Source of the DNA: Chitinophagaceae bacterium | GTDB taxonomy: Bacteria; Bacteroidota; Bacteroidia; Chitinophagales; Chitinophagaceae | Assembly: GCA_016722465.1 (NCBI GenBank) | Contig: JADKJC010000002.1 | Coordinates: forward strand, 124,001-188,000 | DNA: 64,000 nt | Direction: 5' to 3' | In this document: positions 43,884 through 55,700 of the stretch, one piece after another | How the letters are laid out: each line of letters starts with the position of its first letter | Numbering within the stretch: the first letter of the stretch is position 1 | Notes under the pieces: model-generated | Database searches by the model: none | Told to the model about the DNA's origin: nothing | What the model saw: the letters and a program-made list of their open reading frames with translations, nothing else | Position numbers and translations under genes: made by a program

Positions 43884-46800
43884 TTAATTGCCTGACTTTA
43901 CGATTTTGATCGTTTTTGTAACAGCACCCTGCACCGCCTTTACAGTATATACCCCTGGCATAAAGTTGCTGCCAATATTATAACTGCTGTTGGAATTAGC
44001 TGTTGTATGGTAAACAATTCTTCCATCAAATCCGAATATGGTGATATTAATTTTCTCATTATTACGCCCCCTGGCAGTAATATTAAATGAGTAATTGGAT
44101 GGATTAGGATAAACCTTTAATTGAAAAACGCTGCTTTCATCTACCTGTGTTTTGCTATTGCTATAAGACCTTGCCGCTGCCTGAACGGTATTTCCCGATG
44201 GCCTTGCAGATGCCGGGGAAGAAGATACGGTAATCTGAACTGAAGCCGTACAGCCTTTAGCATCTGTAACCGGGTAAGTATAAGTGCCGGCAGGAACCGT
44301 AAAACTACCTGTGCCTTCATAAGGCGCTGTACCACCGGCAGCATTGACAGTGACGGTGGCTATATTAGTGTTAATATCAACTGCTGTTGCATCTGCCGTA
44401 ACAATGAGTGAGGCAGCAGGCTGCACTGTATTTACTTCTACAGCCGACATTGTGTTGCTGGCATCTGTCACCATGAAATAATGCGTAGCTGCGGTCTTAG
44501 AAGTATTATCCCAGCTTGCAGTATGATTGTTATTACCGCTCCAGATAAATACATTGGCAATATTGGTTTCAAACTGGTTATTGTTATAGGTTGAATTACC
44601 AATGATGGTACCATTAGAATCCGACTCAAAAAAAGCAATATTGTCAAAATAAGTTAAGCCCGACGACTGGTCAACCTCAATCAAAAAGCTGGCAGCAGTT
44701 TGAGTTGGCGGTGCTTTAAAGATAAACTGATGATCCTTTCTTATTGTTCCATACACGCCGTTTTGCTTAGGCGTAAATACAGCAAACGGGGTAGAGGTCT
44801 GGCGCAAAGAGGCTCTTAACTTGCCGGAATTGGTTGTGCCCAATGTAGTAAATTTCAACACATAGTTTTTAGAAGAGTTTACCGGGCCAACCCCGGAATA
44901 CATCAATGTAAAAACATTAGGCGTACTGTTTGTAAAAGCTATTTTGAGCGATCCTTTTCCTGCACTGACGGTTTTAACGCCTGTACCTATATAAGGTGCT
45001 GTGCCGCCGGTAGCGCTTATATTAATTGTTGTGCTGCCACCAAAACAATTGACCTCAGCCGGGGCCCTATCAGCAGATGCCTGCAATGCTGTGCCTGCAC
45101 CTGGATCTGTTATTGTTACTGATGCTGAAACACTGCAACCATTAGCATCAGTTACAGGATAGGTATAAGTTCCGGCTGCAACAGTGAAACTGCCTGTGCC
45201 CGTATATGGAGCAATGCCGCCTGTTGCACTCACGGTAACAGTGGCAGTATTGGTATTCGTGTTTACTGAAGTTGCTTCTGCGGTAACGATTAATGCGGTG
45301 GCAGGTTGTGCTGTATTTACTGAAACAGCCGACATTGTGTTGCTGGCATCTGTCACCATGAAATAATGCGTAGCTGCGATCTTAGAAGTATTATCCCAGC
45401 TTGCAGTATGATTGTTATTACCGCTCCAGATAAATACATTGGCAATATTGGTTTAAAACTGGTTATTGTTATAGGTTGAATTACCAATGATGGTACCATT
45501 AGAATCCGACTCAAAAAAAGCAATATTGTCAAAATAAGTTAAGCCCGACGACTGGTCAACCTCAATCAAAAGCTGGCAGCAGTTTGAGTTGGCGGTGCTT
45601 TAAAGATAAACTGGTGATCCTTTCTTATTGTTCCATACACGCCGTTTTGCTTAGGCGTAAATACAGCAAACGGGGTAGCGGTCTGGCGCAAAGAGGCTCT
45701 TAACTTACCGGAATTGGTTGTGCCCAATGTAGTAAATTTCAACACATAGTTTTTAGAAGAGTTTACCGGGCCAACCCCGGAATACATCAATGTGAAAACA
45801 TTAGGCGTACTGTTTGTAAAAGCTATTTTGAGCGATCCCTGCCCTGCACTGACGGTTTTAACACCTGTACCTGCATAGGGTGCTGTGCCGCCTGTTGCAC
45901 TCACATTAACAGTTGTGTTACCACCATAGCAATTGATCTCAGCCAAAGATTTATCAGCAACTGCTGTCAAAGGTCCACCAGGAGTGGGGTCGTTTACAGT
46001 TACCGACGCTGTAGCAGCACAACCATTGGCATCGGTTACTGGATAGATATAAGTACCGGCTGCAACTGTAAAATTACCTGTACCGGAATATGGCGGGGTA
46101 CCTCCTGTTGCAACCACCACCACCGAAGTAGTTCCTCCAACAGTTGTAATAGTACCTGCAGTAGCAGTTGCTGTTAATAAAGCCGGGCTGGTAAGGGTAA
46201 TAGACGAAGTGGCCGTCCGTAAAGCAGCATCAGTTACTGTAAGAGAATAATTTCCTGAAGACAATCCTGATATATTGGCTGTAACCGCACCATTTGACCA
46301 TAAGTAGGTAAACGGTGGCGTTCCGCCGGAAACGGCAGAATTGATGCTTCCTGCTGTTCCGTTACTACAAACATTGTTAGTTCCGCTAAGCGACAGGTTT
46401 ACAGGAGGAGTATTTGCTGTTACAAAATCATTGATTGTTGCAGTTGCGTTGCCAACCTTCACATTATCTATGTAAACAACCCTGCTGCCATGAAGCGATG
46501 GACTACTGCCTGAGTTGACCCACTTATACATGCCAAATTTAAAATAGCCAGTTGGCTCTATCGCCCCATTTTCCAGGCAGGCATTTGGGCCGGTTTTACT
46601 AATTAACCTTGTACCATTGCACCACAATTCAATCAATCCATCAATACCAAGCGAGCGCTTGTAGTGCACTACCCATTTATTCCATTGGCCTTTGGGAAAA
46701 CTCCCTACAGGCTGCACCAGGTTTGTTATAGTAACTCCGTCATGTTTGTACCATTGCCGGAATTGGTAAACACCATTTTCGTGTGCCAGTAAAAATGGTG

Positions 46801-47179
46801 GTGGGTTGGGGGATAAAGTGTGGTATTGCACAAATCCTTCAACTTTAATATCATTCTCCTGCCATAAGGGGACATAGGTTTCAAACGCAAACCATTCTGC
46901 TGTTTTACTAACTGTGTTGGCTACCGGTATGTTCATTTCAGAACGTTTGCTATAACCACAGGTGATGTCCGTTAATTTAACTTCAGTACGGAATGATTTG
47001 CCGCCGTCAGTTGAAAAGCTATCCGTTAAATAACCATCCGTGGGTTGATTGCACAACCCGGATGTTAAAAATATACCCTGTGTTATGGTCCCCGTATTGA
47101 AATCCTTATTAAGGGTTACCTGCGCTTTTAACTGCAGGCATAAAAACAACATAATTGAAATTGATATTAAATGTTTCAT
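43884..47179 (-). CDS. Secreted polysaccharide lyase-like protein with T9SS tail (two lesions)
   Basis: It starts with a signal peptide (MKHLISISIMLFLCLQLKAQ). A lyase-like domain follows (about 21-255: SFRTEVKL, RSEMNIPV, EWFAFETYVPLW, PFLLAHENGVYQFRQWYK, WNKWVVHYKRSLGIDGLIELWCNG), resembling the PF14099 heparin-lyase-like fold. Then come SprB-type repeats (GGTPPFTYLWSNG; GTYIYPVTDANGCAA), two copies of a carbohydrate-binding-like module, and a type IX sorting tail (LKVYPNPSNYSFNITARG ... IKIVKSGN). A base is missing in the A run at 45568-45571 and a TAA lies at 45453-45455; the second copy of the module, 885 bp away, shows the intact sequence at both places. It probably acts on uronic-acid-rich polysaccharide outside the cell. 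Confidence 0.85.
44441..45895. repeat. Intragenic tandem duplication, period 885 bp
   Basis: The blocks 44441-45000 and 45326-45884 are nearly identical, differing at about nine positions in 560 bp. Outside these blocks the two copies are still similar but more diverged. The unit encodes one SprB-type repeat plus one carbohydrate-binding-like module. Confidence 0.88.
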
Positions 47180-47750
47180 ATTATACGCTTTAATTTTCCG
47201 TTTCTTTTATTATATAGATATCCAACTGAGTGTCTTTACTTTATTGTGATATGCTACATCATTTAAGTTACCCCTTTATATGCTCCCGTTGATCCTGACA
47301 GTATTGATTTCAAAATACCCTGCTTAACAAAAGCTTATTACTTTCTATAAAAAACATTTTTATTGGGGAGGGGGTGTGCAAATACTTAATTCAAGTAACG
47401 ATTTTTTAACATGCCCTGATTTTATACCCCGGGTTTAAATGGCTACCCCCGGAAATACCATATAAGTCCCGAATGGTCATCAATTAAGATACTAAATTTT
47501 TTTTGGAAATTCGGGTAAAGAAATGTTCAAATGCCAGCTAGCTTGAGATGCAATAATACATTTCCCGGATAGTAGATTGCTGTAAATTTAGGGAAGTTAC
47601 GAATACAAAACACTGAAATTAAAAAAAAGATCAAGAAGTAATCCTGTTGCTACCCATTTAGGCAAACCAGATATAGCCTTCAACAGTCCTGTACTTATCC
47701 CGAAATAACCCCGTTTTAAAGTACAAAATCAACCCGCCCAACCTGCTTAT
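47180..47750. other. Intergenic region upstream of the polysaccharide lyase gene
   Basis: About 570 bp, AT-rich, without a recognisable gene. It should hold the promoter of the lyase gene, but I found no exact TAnnTTTG box near its start. Confidence 0.4.
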
Positions 47751-47782
47751 AAAAAAAATCCGGCTGTAAAACTACAGCCGGA
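47751..47782 (-). terminator. Terminator of the beta-helix gene
   Basis: Perfect 10-bp stem TCCGGCTGTA / TACAGCCGGA with a 4-nt loop; eight A on the plus strand give a U run on the minus strand. Confidence 0.85.
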
Positions 47783-47804
47783 ATATATCAATTCGTTAGT
47801 TTCT

Positions 47805-50800
47805 TTAGTTCCCTGCTTTTACCAGTTTTATTATTTTAGTAGTTGCTCCCTGCGTCACTTTTACAATATACACACCGGGCATAAAGTTATTTCCGATATT
47901 ATACCGTGTATTAGAGGAGCCCGAGGTTTGATAGGCTATCTTACCATCAAAACTGTAAACAACCACCGTTAACTTTTCGCCGGTTCCCCCTTCCGCTAAC
48001 AGGTTAAAGGAAGTATTGGTTGGGTTAGGATAGGCTGATAGTTGTAGTAATCTATTATCAATGGCAGCGATGGACGCATTGGCATTGATCCTTGCATTTT
48101 GAGTACTGCTTGTATTTTCTGAGCCGGGGTTTGCTGTTCTTGAGGAAACCGATGATATTACAGAAGAAACCGTAATGGTTACAGAGGTGGTACACCCTTT
48201 AGCATCTGTAACTCTGTATATGTAAGTACCGGCAGTTACTGAAAAACTACCTGTTCCTGTATAAGGAGCCGTACCCCCGGTTGCAGTTACAGTAACGGTA
48301 GCAAAACCACCTGTTGCCCCAATTGCTGTGGAGGATGCAGTGACTTTTAGCGGAGCTGAAGGTTGTGCTGTATTAACTACCGCCACTGCCGATGTATTCA
48401 CGGAATCTGTAATGGTAAAGTAATGTGTTGCAGCGATTTTACCTGTGCTGTCCCAGGCAGTGCTGTAATTATTGTTTGAACTATAGGTAAAAATCCCGGT
48501 AATGTTTTTTTCAAATTGCCCGCTGTAAAGATTATTACCCCTGAGTGCTCCGGCAGAATCACTTTCAAAAAATGCGATATTATCCAGGTAAGTTGTTCCT
48601 GAAGATTGATCGATCTCTATCAAAAAGCTGGCTGCAGTTTGTGATGGCGGCGCAATAAAACGGAATTCGTGATCTTTTCTTGAGTTACCAAATACTGCAT
48701 TTTGCCTTGTAGTAAGCGTAGTAAATGGAGTAGTGGTCATGCGGATGGAAGCCCTTAATTTACCAGCGGCAGTAGTTCCAAGCGTTGTAAATCTAAGGGT
48801 ATAATTCTTTGATGAGCTTATGGCACCAACAGTAAAATAAATTAAGGTATAAGCGCCAGACACACTTGATGGGAAAGCTATTTTCATAGAGCCTTTACCA
48901 GCACCAACACGATAGGTTCCCGTACCTCTGTAAGGTGCTTTTCCACCTACTGCACTAATGGCAACACTGCTGCTATCCCCGTAACAATTAAGATCGGCCA
49001 GTGATTTACTGGATACCGCAACCAATGGCCCATTGGCATCCGTTACGGTTATAGAAACAGTTGCAATGCACCCATTTGCATCAGTAACGGTGTAGTTGTA
49101 AGTGCCTGCAGTAACGGTAAACATACCTGTTCCTGAATACGGAGCAGTTCCGCCAACTGCGGTTACACTTACTGTTGTGGTACCACCCATCACCAAAATA
49201 ACTTCAGCACTGGCAGAAGCCCTTAAGGCAGCGGATGGCTGAGTAATTGTTATAGATACAGAAGCGGTATCCCCTGAAGCATCGGTCACCAGGAAAATAT
49301 AATTTCCAGCCTTGTATACAAATGTACCAGTGCCTGTATATGGAGCTGTACCACCTGTTGCCGCTACAGTTATAGTTGAATTATCTCCGAAACACTTTAC
49401 TGCTGTATAAGTAGCTGTTACATTCAAAGGAGCCCTGCTACCGGTATCTCTTACCAGGATGATTGATGTATAAGGCTGTAACGTAAGCGTAGTATTGCTG
49501 TAAACAGTACCATTGACTGCAGTGTAAATACCATTAAGAGGAATTGTTTTGGCAACTTTAGTATCATTGTATTCAAATCGAAGCTGGGCTTCTGCATCAT
49601 ACACCGTTGCATTTGCCTCATAAAACTCAATATTATCAATATAAGTTGTTCCCGAATTCTGTTCTATTTCAATAACAAAACTGGCTCCTGCATCAGTCGG
49701 CGGGGCTGCAAATAAAAACTCATGATCTTTTCTTCCAATTCCAAATGTTTTTACCTGGGTTGCAATCAGATTGGTGTAAGGGGAAACTGTTTTGCGTAAA
49801 TACGCTCTTACAATACCCTGCTGCGAAGTGCCATAAGTACTAAAACGGAATACATAATTTTTGGTAGCACTAATAGCACCAACAGCACTATAAATTAAAT
49901 TATACTTATTTCCCACAGGGTTTGAGAAGCTGATTTTTAATGCTCCTCCATTGATTTTACTGGTATTATCCCAACTGCCGGTAACATTGGTGCCATAAAT
50001 TGCAAAACCACTTATGTTAGCAGAAAAAGTACCATTCGTAACCTTATTCGTTCCGATAAGACCATTCAATTTATAACTAACAGGAAGCCTGGCTGGTTTT
50101 TTTGAGTTGTTATCATGTCCTGTAAACATCTGCCATGCCTCTAAAGACAATGGACTTGTTGGCAAGAGTGCAGCTCCTGTAGTTGGATAAATATCAGAAT
50201 TGAAGCCTATCGGGTTTGCCATGTTGTAATAATTGCTATCGATATTCCCCAAACTGTTCAACGCTTCCTGAACGGTAGTGGTAACAGGTTCATTTAATCC
50301 GGAATTAGTATAGGCGAAAACCCTTTGGGTGATGCTTTTGGGATAAAATGTGTTATTTTTTATAGAAAGTCCGCTTACACCGCCCCAGGCCCATCTGAAT
50401 ATACTCACAGCGTTTTGGTTATTGAAAGATGTATTCCCTTTGATATTTACGCTAATAGGATTATTACTATGGATACCACCTCTTGGGTGATTAAAAACGG
50501 TATTGTTCAAAACATCAACATTCATCGTTCTGCCATCCAGGTAAATACCGGTTGCATACAATGTTGATGTAGATCTGCCATTGGAAGCACCAATTCCATT
50601 CATTACTATATTATCACGAATCACCCTGTTGGTATAAGCTGTTCCGGGGTTTGCATCTGTACCTGAAGCATAGGAATAAATGCCGCCGGCATCATCTTTA
50701 ACAAAATCAAAATAGTTAACCACATTGTTCTTTACCGTAACATTGCTTCCCTGGAACTCAATGCCTACATACCCGGTGGTATCAACATTATTATACTCTA

Positions 50801-51947
50801 CCAGTAAACCGCTCTGAACCGTTGCAACAATCCCCTTGTAAGAATTACCTTCACTTAATCCCATACCCGGTACTATGCCCGTTTTTTTAACCACACAATT
50901 ACGGATGGTGATGTTCGTTCCTTTCAGGTTATTAACCCATATAGCGTTACTTAGAACGTTTACGGTAGTACAATTTTCAATCAACAGGTTTGAACCGGTT
51001 TGAAAATAAATAGCGCCTGTTCCAGCATTACTGAAATCGCAGTTTTTTATACTGATATTGTTGCTGGAGGTACTGTATACTGCATTTACATTAGCCCCTT
51101 CAAAAGCAATATTATTAATATCGATGTAGCTTTTGGCATTGAGCGTGAGCAACGTATCAATAACACTTGCTTTTACCGTATAAGAAGATGGGACTGCAGT
51201 GCCAAAATACATTTGAAGGTTTTTGGTGCTGTTATTAAAATACCATTCTCCCAATTTGTCGAGTGTACGGGCATCATTCTGAAAAAAATACCCAAAACCG
51301 GCGGTACCGTCATAAGTTGATCTGTTAGTATTGGTGTAGCTAATGGTGGTACCACTGTGAGCGGTTATTTTACACCGGTCCAGCACCCATAATTTTTTCC
51401 TGATTACCACTTCAGCTCCCGTCCAGTTGGTAGTACTTGTCAATTCATTGTCTGTAATAGAAGCGGCTCCGGAAAAAGATTCATAACTAAGATAACCTCC
51501 ATTGGCAGCATCCGCATTGGGATACCTGCCCAAAGCCTGAGGAGCATTATTCAACGTTACCATGTTAAGTGTACTTTTTGCTCCCGAATACAAAGCCTGG
51601 TATACACCATTGCCAACTGCCGTCCAGGATGATGCTGTTACAAAGCCGGAAATTACAGGTTTTGCACCCGTGCCATAAGCACTGATGACAATCGGCTTAA
51701 CACTGGTGCCAGACTTGTTTACAGTGATGGCACCTAAAAAGGTATCCCCTCTTCTGAAAAGGATACTGTCTCCGGCAGCCATACTTGCAAAATAAGCGTT
51801 CACTTTGGTAATCGTTTGCCAGGCGGTTGCAGGGGTAAGCCCGTCATTCAAATTATTACCAGCTGCAGAAACATAATAATTCCTGGCATTTACGTGGCAT
51901 ACAAAAGCAAGAAAGAAAGAAAGAAAAAGCAGAATCCGGTTCCTCAT
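47805..51947 (-). CDS. Secreted parallel beta-helix protein with T9SS tail
   Basis: Start chosen at MRNRILLFLSFFLAFVCHVNA, a good signal peptide; an upstream Met at 51992 would spoil it. After it comes the typical opening of pectate-lyase-like beta-helix proteins (YYVSAAGNNLNDGLTPATAWQTI), then a right-handed helix of about 600 residues with repeated ITIRNC/NSIKNC-type turns (NISIKNCDFSNAG, NLLIENCTTVNV). Two copies of a carbohydrate-binding-like module follow, one near KYNLIYSAVGAISATKNYVFRF and one near YTLIYFTVGAISSSKNYTLRF, with SprB-type repeats (GGTAPYTGTGSFSV). The tail (LSAYPNPTNTSFNLLAEG ... IIKLVKAGN) is a type IX signal. Length 1380. Likely a polysaccharide lyase or hydrolase acting with its neighbour. 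Confidence 0.88.
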   Translation of the reverse strand: MRNRILLFLSFFLAFVCHVNARNYYVSAAGNNLNDGLTPATAWQTITKVNAYFASMAAGDSILFRRGDTFLGAITVNKSGTSVKPIVISAYGTGAKPVISGFVTASSWTAVGNGVYQALYSGAKSTLNMVTLNNAPQALGRYPNADAANGGYLSYESFSGAASITDNELTSTTNWTGAEVVIRKKLWVLDRCKITAHSGTTISYTNTNRSTYDGTAGFGYFFQNDARTLDKLGEWYFNNSTKNLQMYFGTAVPSSYTVKASVIDTLLTLNAKSYIDINNIAFEGANVNAVYSTSSNNISIKNCDFSNAGTGAIYFQTGSNLLIENCTTVNVLSNAIWVNNLKGTNITIRNCVVKKTGIVPGMGLSEGNSYKGIVATVQSGLLVEYNNVDTTGYVGIEFQGSNVTVKNNVVNYFDFVKDDAGGIYSYASGTDANPGTAYTNRVIRDNIVMNGIGASNGRSTSTLYATGIYLDGRTMNVDVLNNTVFNHPRGGIHSNNPISVNIKGNTSFNNQNAVSIFRWAWGGVSGLSIKNNTFYPKSITQRVFAYTNSGLNEPVTTTVQEALNSLGNIDSNYYNMANPIGFNSDIYPTTGAALLPTSPLSLEAWQMFTGHDNNSKKPARLPVSYKLNGLIGTNKVTNGTFSANISGFAIYGTNVTGSWDNTSKINGGALKISFSNPVGNKYNLIYSAVGAISATKNYVFRFSTYGTSQQGIVRAYLRKTVSPYTNLIATQVKTFGIGRKDHEFLFAAPPTDAGASFVIEIEQNSGTTYIDNIEFYEANATVYDAEAQLRFEYNDTKVAKTIPLNGIYTAVNGTVYSNTTLTLQPYTSIILVRDTGSRAPLNVTATYTAVKCFGDNSTITVAATGGTAPYTGTGTFVYKAGNYIFLVTDASGDTASVSITITQPSAALRASASAEVILVMGGTTTVSVTAVGGTAPYSGTGMFTVTAGTYNYTVTDANGCIATVSITVTDANGPLVAVSSKSLADLNCYGDSSSVAISAVGGKAPYRGTGTYRVGAGKGSMKIAFPSSVSGAYTLIYFTVGAISSSKNYTLRFTTLGTTAAGKLRASIRMTTTPFTTLTTRQNAVFGNSRKDHEFRFIAPPSQTAASFLIEIDQSSGTTYLDNIAFFESDSAGALRGNNLYSGQFEKNITGIFTYSSNNNYSTAWDSTGKIAATHYFTITDSVNTSAVAVVNTAQPSAPLKVTASSTAIGATGGFATVTVTATGGTAPYTGTGSFSVTAGTYIYRVTDAKGCTTSVTITVSSVISSVSSRTANPGSENTSSTQNARINANASIAAIDNRLLQLSAYPNPTNTSFNLLAEGGTGEKLTVVVYSFDGKIAYQTSGSSNTRYNIGNNFMPGVYIVKVTQGATTKIIKLVKAGN

Positions 51948-52744
51948 TTTAACTTGGATTTTTTTGTTAATTTGTACTATGTACGCAATCAACAGTGTTT
52001 ACAACAATACCTGTTAACATTGTGCAGTTTTATTTGATGATCAATAAATACTGTAGAAATCAGTATAATCCTGATTCCGAACAATACATTACAAGTGCAT
52101 TGTTCTCAGTGTGTCAAGTGGCATTGGGGTAATTTGTTTAGTATAACAGTGGCTCCGGATTGGGGACTTAGAATGAAAGCAGATTTTTGATATGTTTTGA
52201 ATCAAAAAAAATTTCAAATAAACAGTCTCGAAAAGTTTTCAAATAACATGCCAAAGGAACGTTAATGATACTGAAAAAACCGTTATTTATCCACCAAGAA
52301 ATTAACATTCGTGCAAGATTCGTGAAAAGCAGTCCTTTATAAAGTGAAATGTGGAAAACTTGCATCGATTTTTAGGCAAATGGAAGAATGGCTGAATTTT
52401 TAAAATCGGAGTGTTATTGTGGCTAGTTGGGAAATTCAATTTATGTAAAGCGGATCGTCAGATAAAACTTAAAAAATATTACCCTGAATTATCAACATAT
52501 CCCAATATTTAAAGAATGTTTCTTCAAATAGCCACTTGCTCTGTTTTTGAGAGAGTTTCAATTATCTACAAGTTTTCTTACCACATGGTTTACAGCCGCT
52601 TTGACCTTCATTATTAAATCAATTCACATACTAAAACCTTCTATTCTTTCGTTTTAGCCAGTTAAAGCACTGATACAGCAGTAATATGCCGTTTAGAGCC
52701 AGGCAATCTTATCCATTGCCGCTAACCATATCCATTCAAACACC
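51948..52744. other. Large divergent intergenic region
   Basis: About 800 bp between the two divergently read giant genes. It is AT-rich, its short frames show no family content, and I found no RNA or array. It probably carries the promoters of both genes. Confidence 0.4.
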
Positions 52745-55700
52745 ATGCAACTATCCAACTCAACCACCGTGAACAGCAGGAAGCTGTTTAAAATCATCCC
52801 GGCATCCTTTAACTGGAGCCTTTTTTCCAATATTGTGATTGCTGCAATGATCATCCTAAGTGGCTCTTCGCAGGCGCAAACAACTATTTTTTCGCAGGAT
52901 TTCAGTAGTTCCACAACTGTTTCATCCTATGTGAGCGCAACACCCAGCAACGGGCAGTTTAATGCCATTACTGTTGCAGGTAGTAATACGGTTACAATTA
53001 ACGGGGGAGCTTTGCGATTTACGAGGGGAAATAATAGCGGTAGTTTTACCAGGTCAACTGATTTTAGTCCGGTCCCAACGGCAATTGTCTATTCAATGAG
53101 TGTAAAAATTTCTGGCACAGGCGGCAATCAAAATTCAGCCGCAACATTCCAGGTTGGAAGTGGTTTTAATAATGGAACAAATGGTGTTGAAACAAATCCA
53201 TATGCTGAGTTTTCAATTGATTTCAGAAACGGAAACCGTTTCAGGCTAAGGGAATCAGGCAATGCAAGTGCAAATTTCAACGATGGGTCATTCAACACAA
53301 TAACATGGGCGATTAATAATTCAGGTTCTACACTTTCCTATACTGCTCCTGATGGTTCTACAGAGTCAACTCTCAATGACAAAATGGATGTGTGGCTGGG
53401 TACAAGCAAAATATTTGATGATGTAAATGTAACTACCGCTTCAGGTACAATTACGGACTTGAAATTTGCTTTTGTAAGTGGTACTGGAACCATAGACATC
53501 GACAATATCAATATTTATTCAATAAACCCTTTTATCACAGCACAACCATCAAGCCTTACCAGGTGCGTAGGCGGCTCGGCAACATATAGCGTCACTGCTT
53601 CCGGAACATCATTATCTTATCAATGGAGAAAAGGTACAACCAATTTGTCCAATGGCGGCAGTATTTCCGGCGCAACAACAGCCTCACTTACTATTAACCC
53701 TATAGCATCCGGTGATGCAGCAACAGATTATAATGTTGTAATCACCTCTTCAGGAGGATATTCAGCAACTTCGAACAATACTGCATTAACGATAACCGCT
53801 CAGCCAACAATCACAACATCTTCTGCTGCAACCACGGTTTGCTCAAGCAGCAGTGCTCAAAATTCAAGTTTAAGTTACAGTGCGACAACAAACTCGCCCA
53901 CTAATTATACCATTACCTGGGATGCAGCGGCAATAACTGCAGGCCTGGTAAATGTAGGGAGCTCCCCATTACCTGCAAGCCCCATCACAGTTCCGATTGC
54001 TGCAAATGTGGCAGCGGGTACTTATACAGGCACACTTACAGTGTCCAACGCAGGGGGCTGCAGCAGCAGTGGCAATTCATTTACTATTACAATAAATGCA
54101 TCACCCACAATCAGTGGTACTTTAACAGCATGTGTTGGTTCAACCACACAATTGACCGGCTCCGGTACGCCTGCAGCTTCTTTACCATGGGTATCGGCTT
54201 CCACAGGCATTGCTACGGTAAACAGTACAGGCCTGGTAACCGGAGTTGCAGCAGGAACCAGCATAATAACTTATACTGATATTAATGGTTGCAGTAAAAC
54301 AGCTACTGTTACAATCTCTGCAGGCCCAGCTGCAACAGGTATTACTATTTGCCAGGGAGGCTCCGGCACTTTAACATCTTCAGCATTATGTCCCGGAGGC
54401 GGTACTGCAACAAGTGGCCCAAACAATGCAGGCACAGGTGCAAACAATACTGCAGTAGGCACAGGTGCATGGACTACACCAGGCAATATCACTACAACCG
54501 GAACTCCTTATGCTACACAAAACCTGGCAGCTGGTGCAACAACCAATTATCTCCAGGCAAGCAATTATGGCTTTTCAATTCCATCCGGTGCAACCATTAA
54601 TGGAATTACTTTAACCATAAGAAAGCAGGTTGCTACCACCCCAAATATGTTTGATAATATTGTAAGAATCGTTAAAGGCGGTGTGGTGACAGGCAATAAC
54701 CTGGCAAGCGGAACAGCATGGCCTAACTCATTTGGAATTACCACCTATGGCAGCAGTAGTAATTTATGGGGTACTACCTGGACTGCTGCTGATATTAATG
54801 CTTCCAATTTCGGTGTTGTACTTTCGGCAACAAGTGGTTCTGGAAGCACAAGACAACTGGATGTTGATTATATCCAGGTTACAGTAACCTATACTACAAC
54901 CGGCACTTTAGAATGGTATACGGTATCATCAGGTGGATCATCTATTGGTACGGGTTCAACTTTTAACCCGGTAGGGGTTTCAGGATCAGCGCTTCCAAAC
55001 TTTTTATGCTATGTGTGCAGCAACTCCAGGTTGCCGCACTGCTGCGGATTTTGTTATTAGCAATCCGCCAACCATCACCACATCTGCTACAGCAGCTAAC
55101 GTATGTTATAACAGCAGTGCACAAAATTCAAGTTTAAGTTATAGCGCTACTACTAACTCACCAACAAATTATACAATCACATGGGATGCTGCTGCACTTT
55201 CAGCAGGACTGGTAAATGTAAGCACTACCGCATTGCCTGCAAGCCCTATAACAGTACCAGTTGCAGCGAATGTGGCAGCAGGAACCTATACCGGCACTTT
55301 AACAGTAATTAATGCAGCAGGATGTACAAGCAGTGGTAATTCATTTACTGTTACCATTAATGCTTTACCAACAATTACAGCTTCGGCCACTGCATTATCA
55401 AAATGCTTCAGCAGTAGTGCACAAAACTCAACATTAAATTTTACTGCAACCACTGGTTCGCCAACAAACTATACTATTACCTGGGATGCTACTGCACTTT
55501 CGGCAGGATTGGTAAATGTGGGCAGTACAGTATTGCCTGCCAGTCCAATTGTTTTTTCAATTGCCGGAGGCGTTACAGCCGGAACGTACAATGGTACATT
55601 ACGAGTAACTAACAGCAATGGATGCAGTAGTACAGCAAACGCATTTACAGTAACCATTGTTGGCCTGCCTACTATAACAGCATCTTCAACCGCAGCTCCA

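Noticed and set aside
52168..52365. Small minus-strand frame in the 800-bp intergenic region
   Set aside because: AT-rich chance frame with no family content and no promoter-like box near its start.
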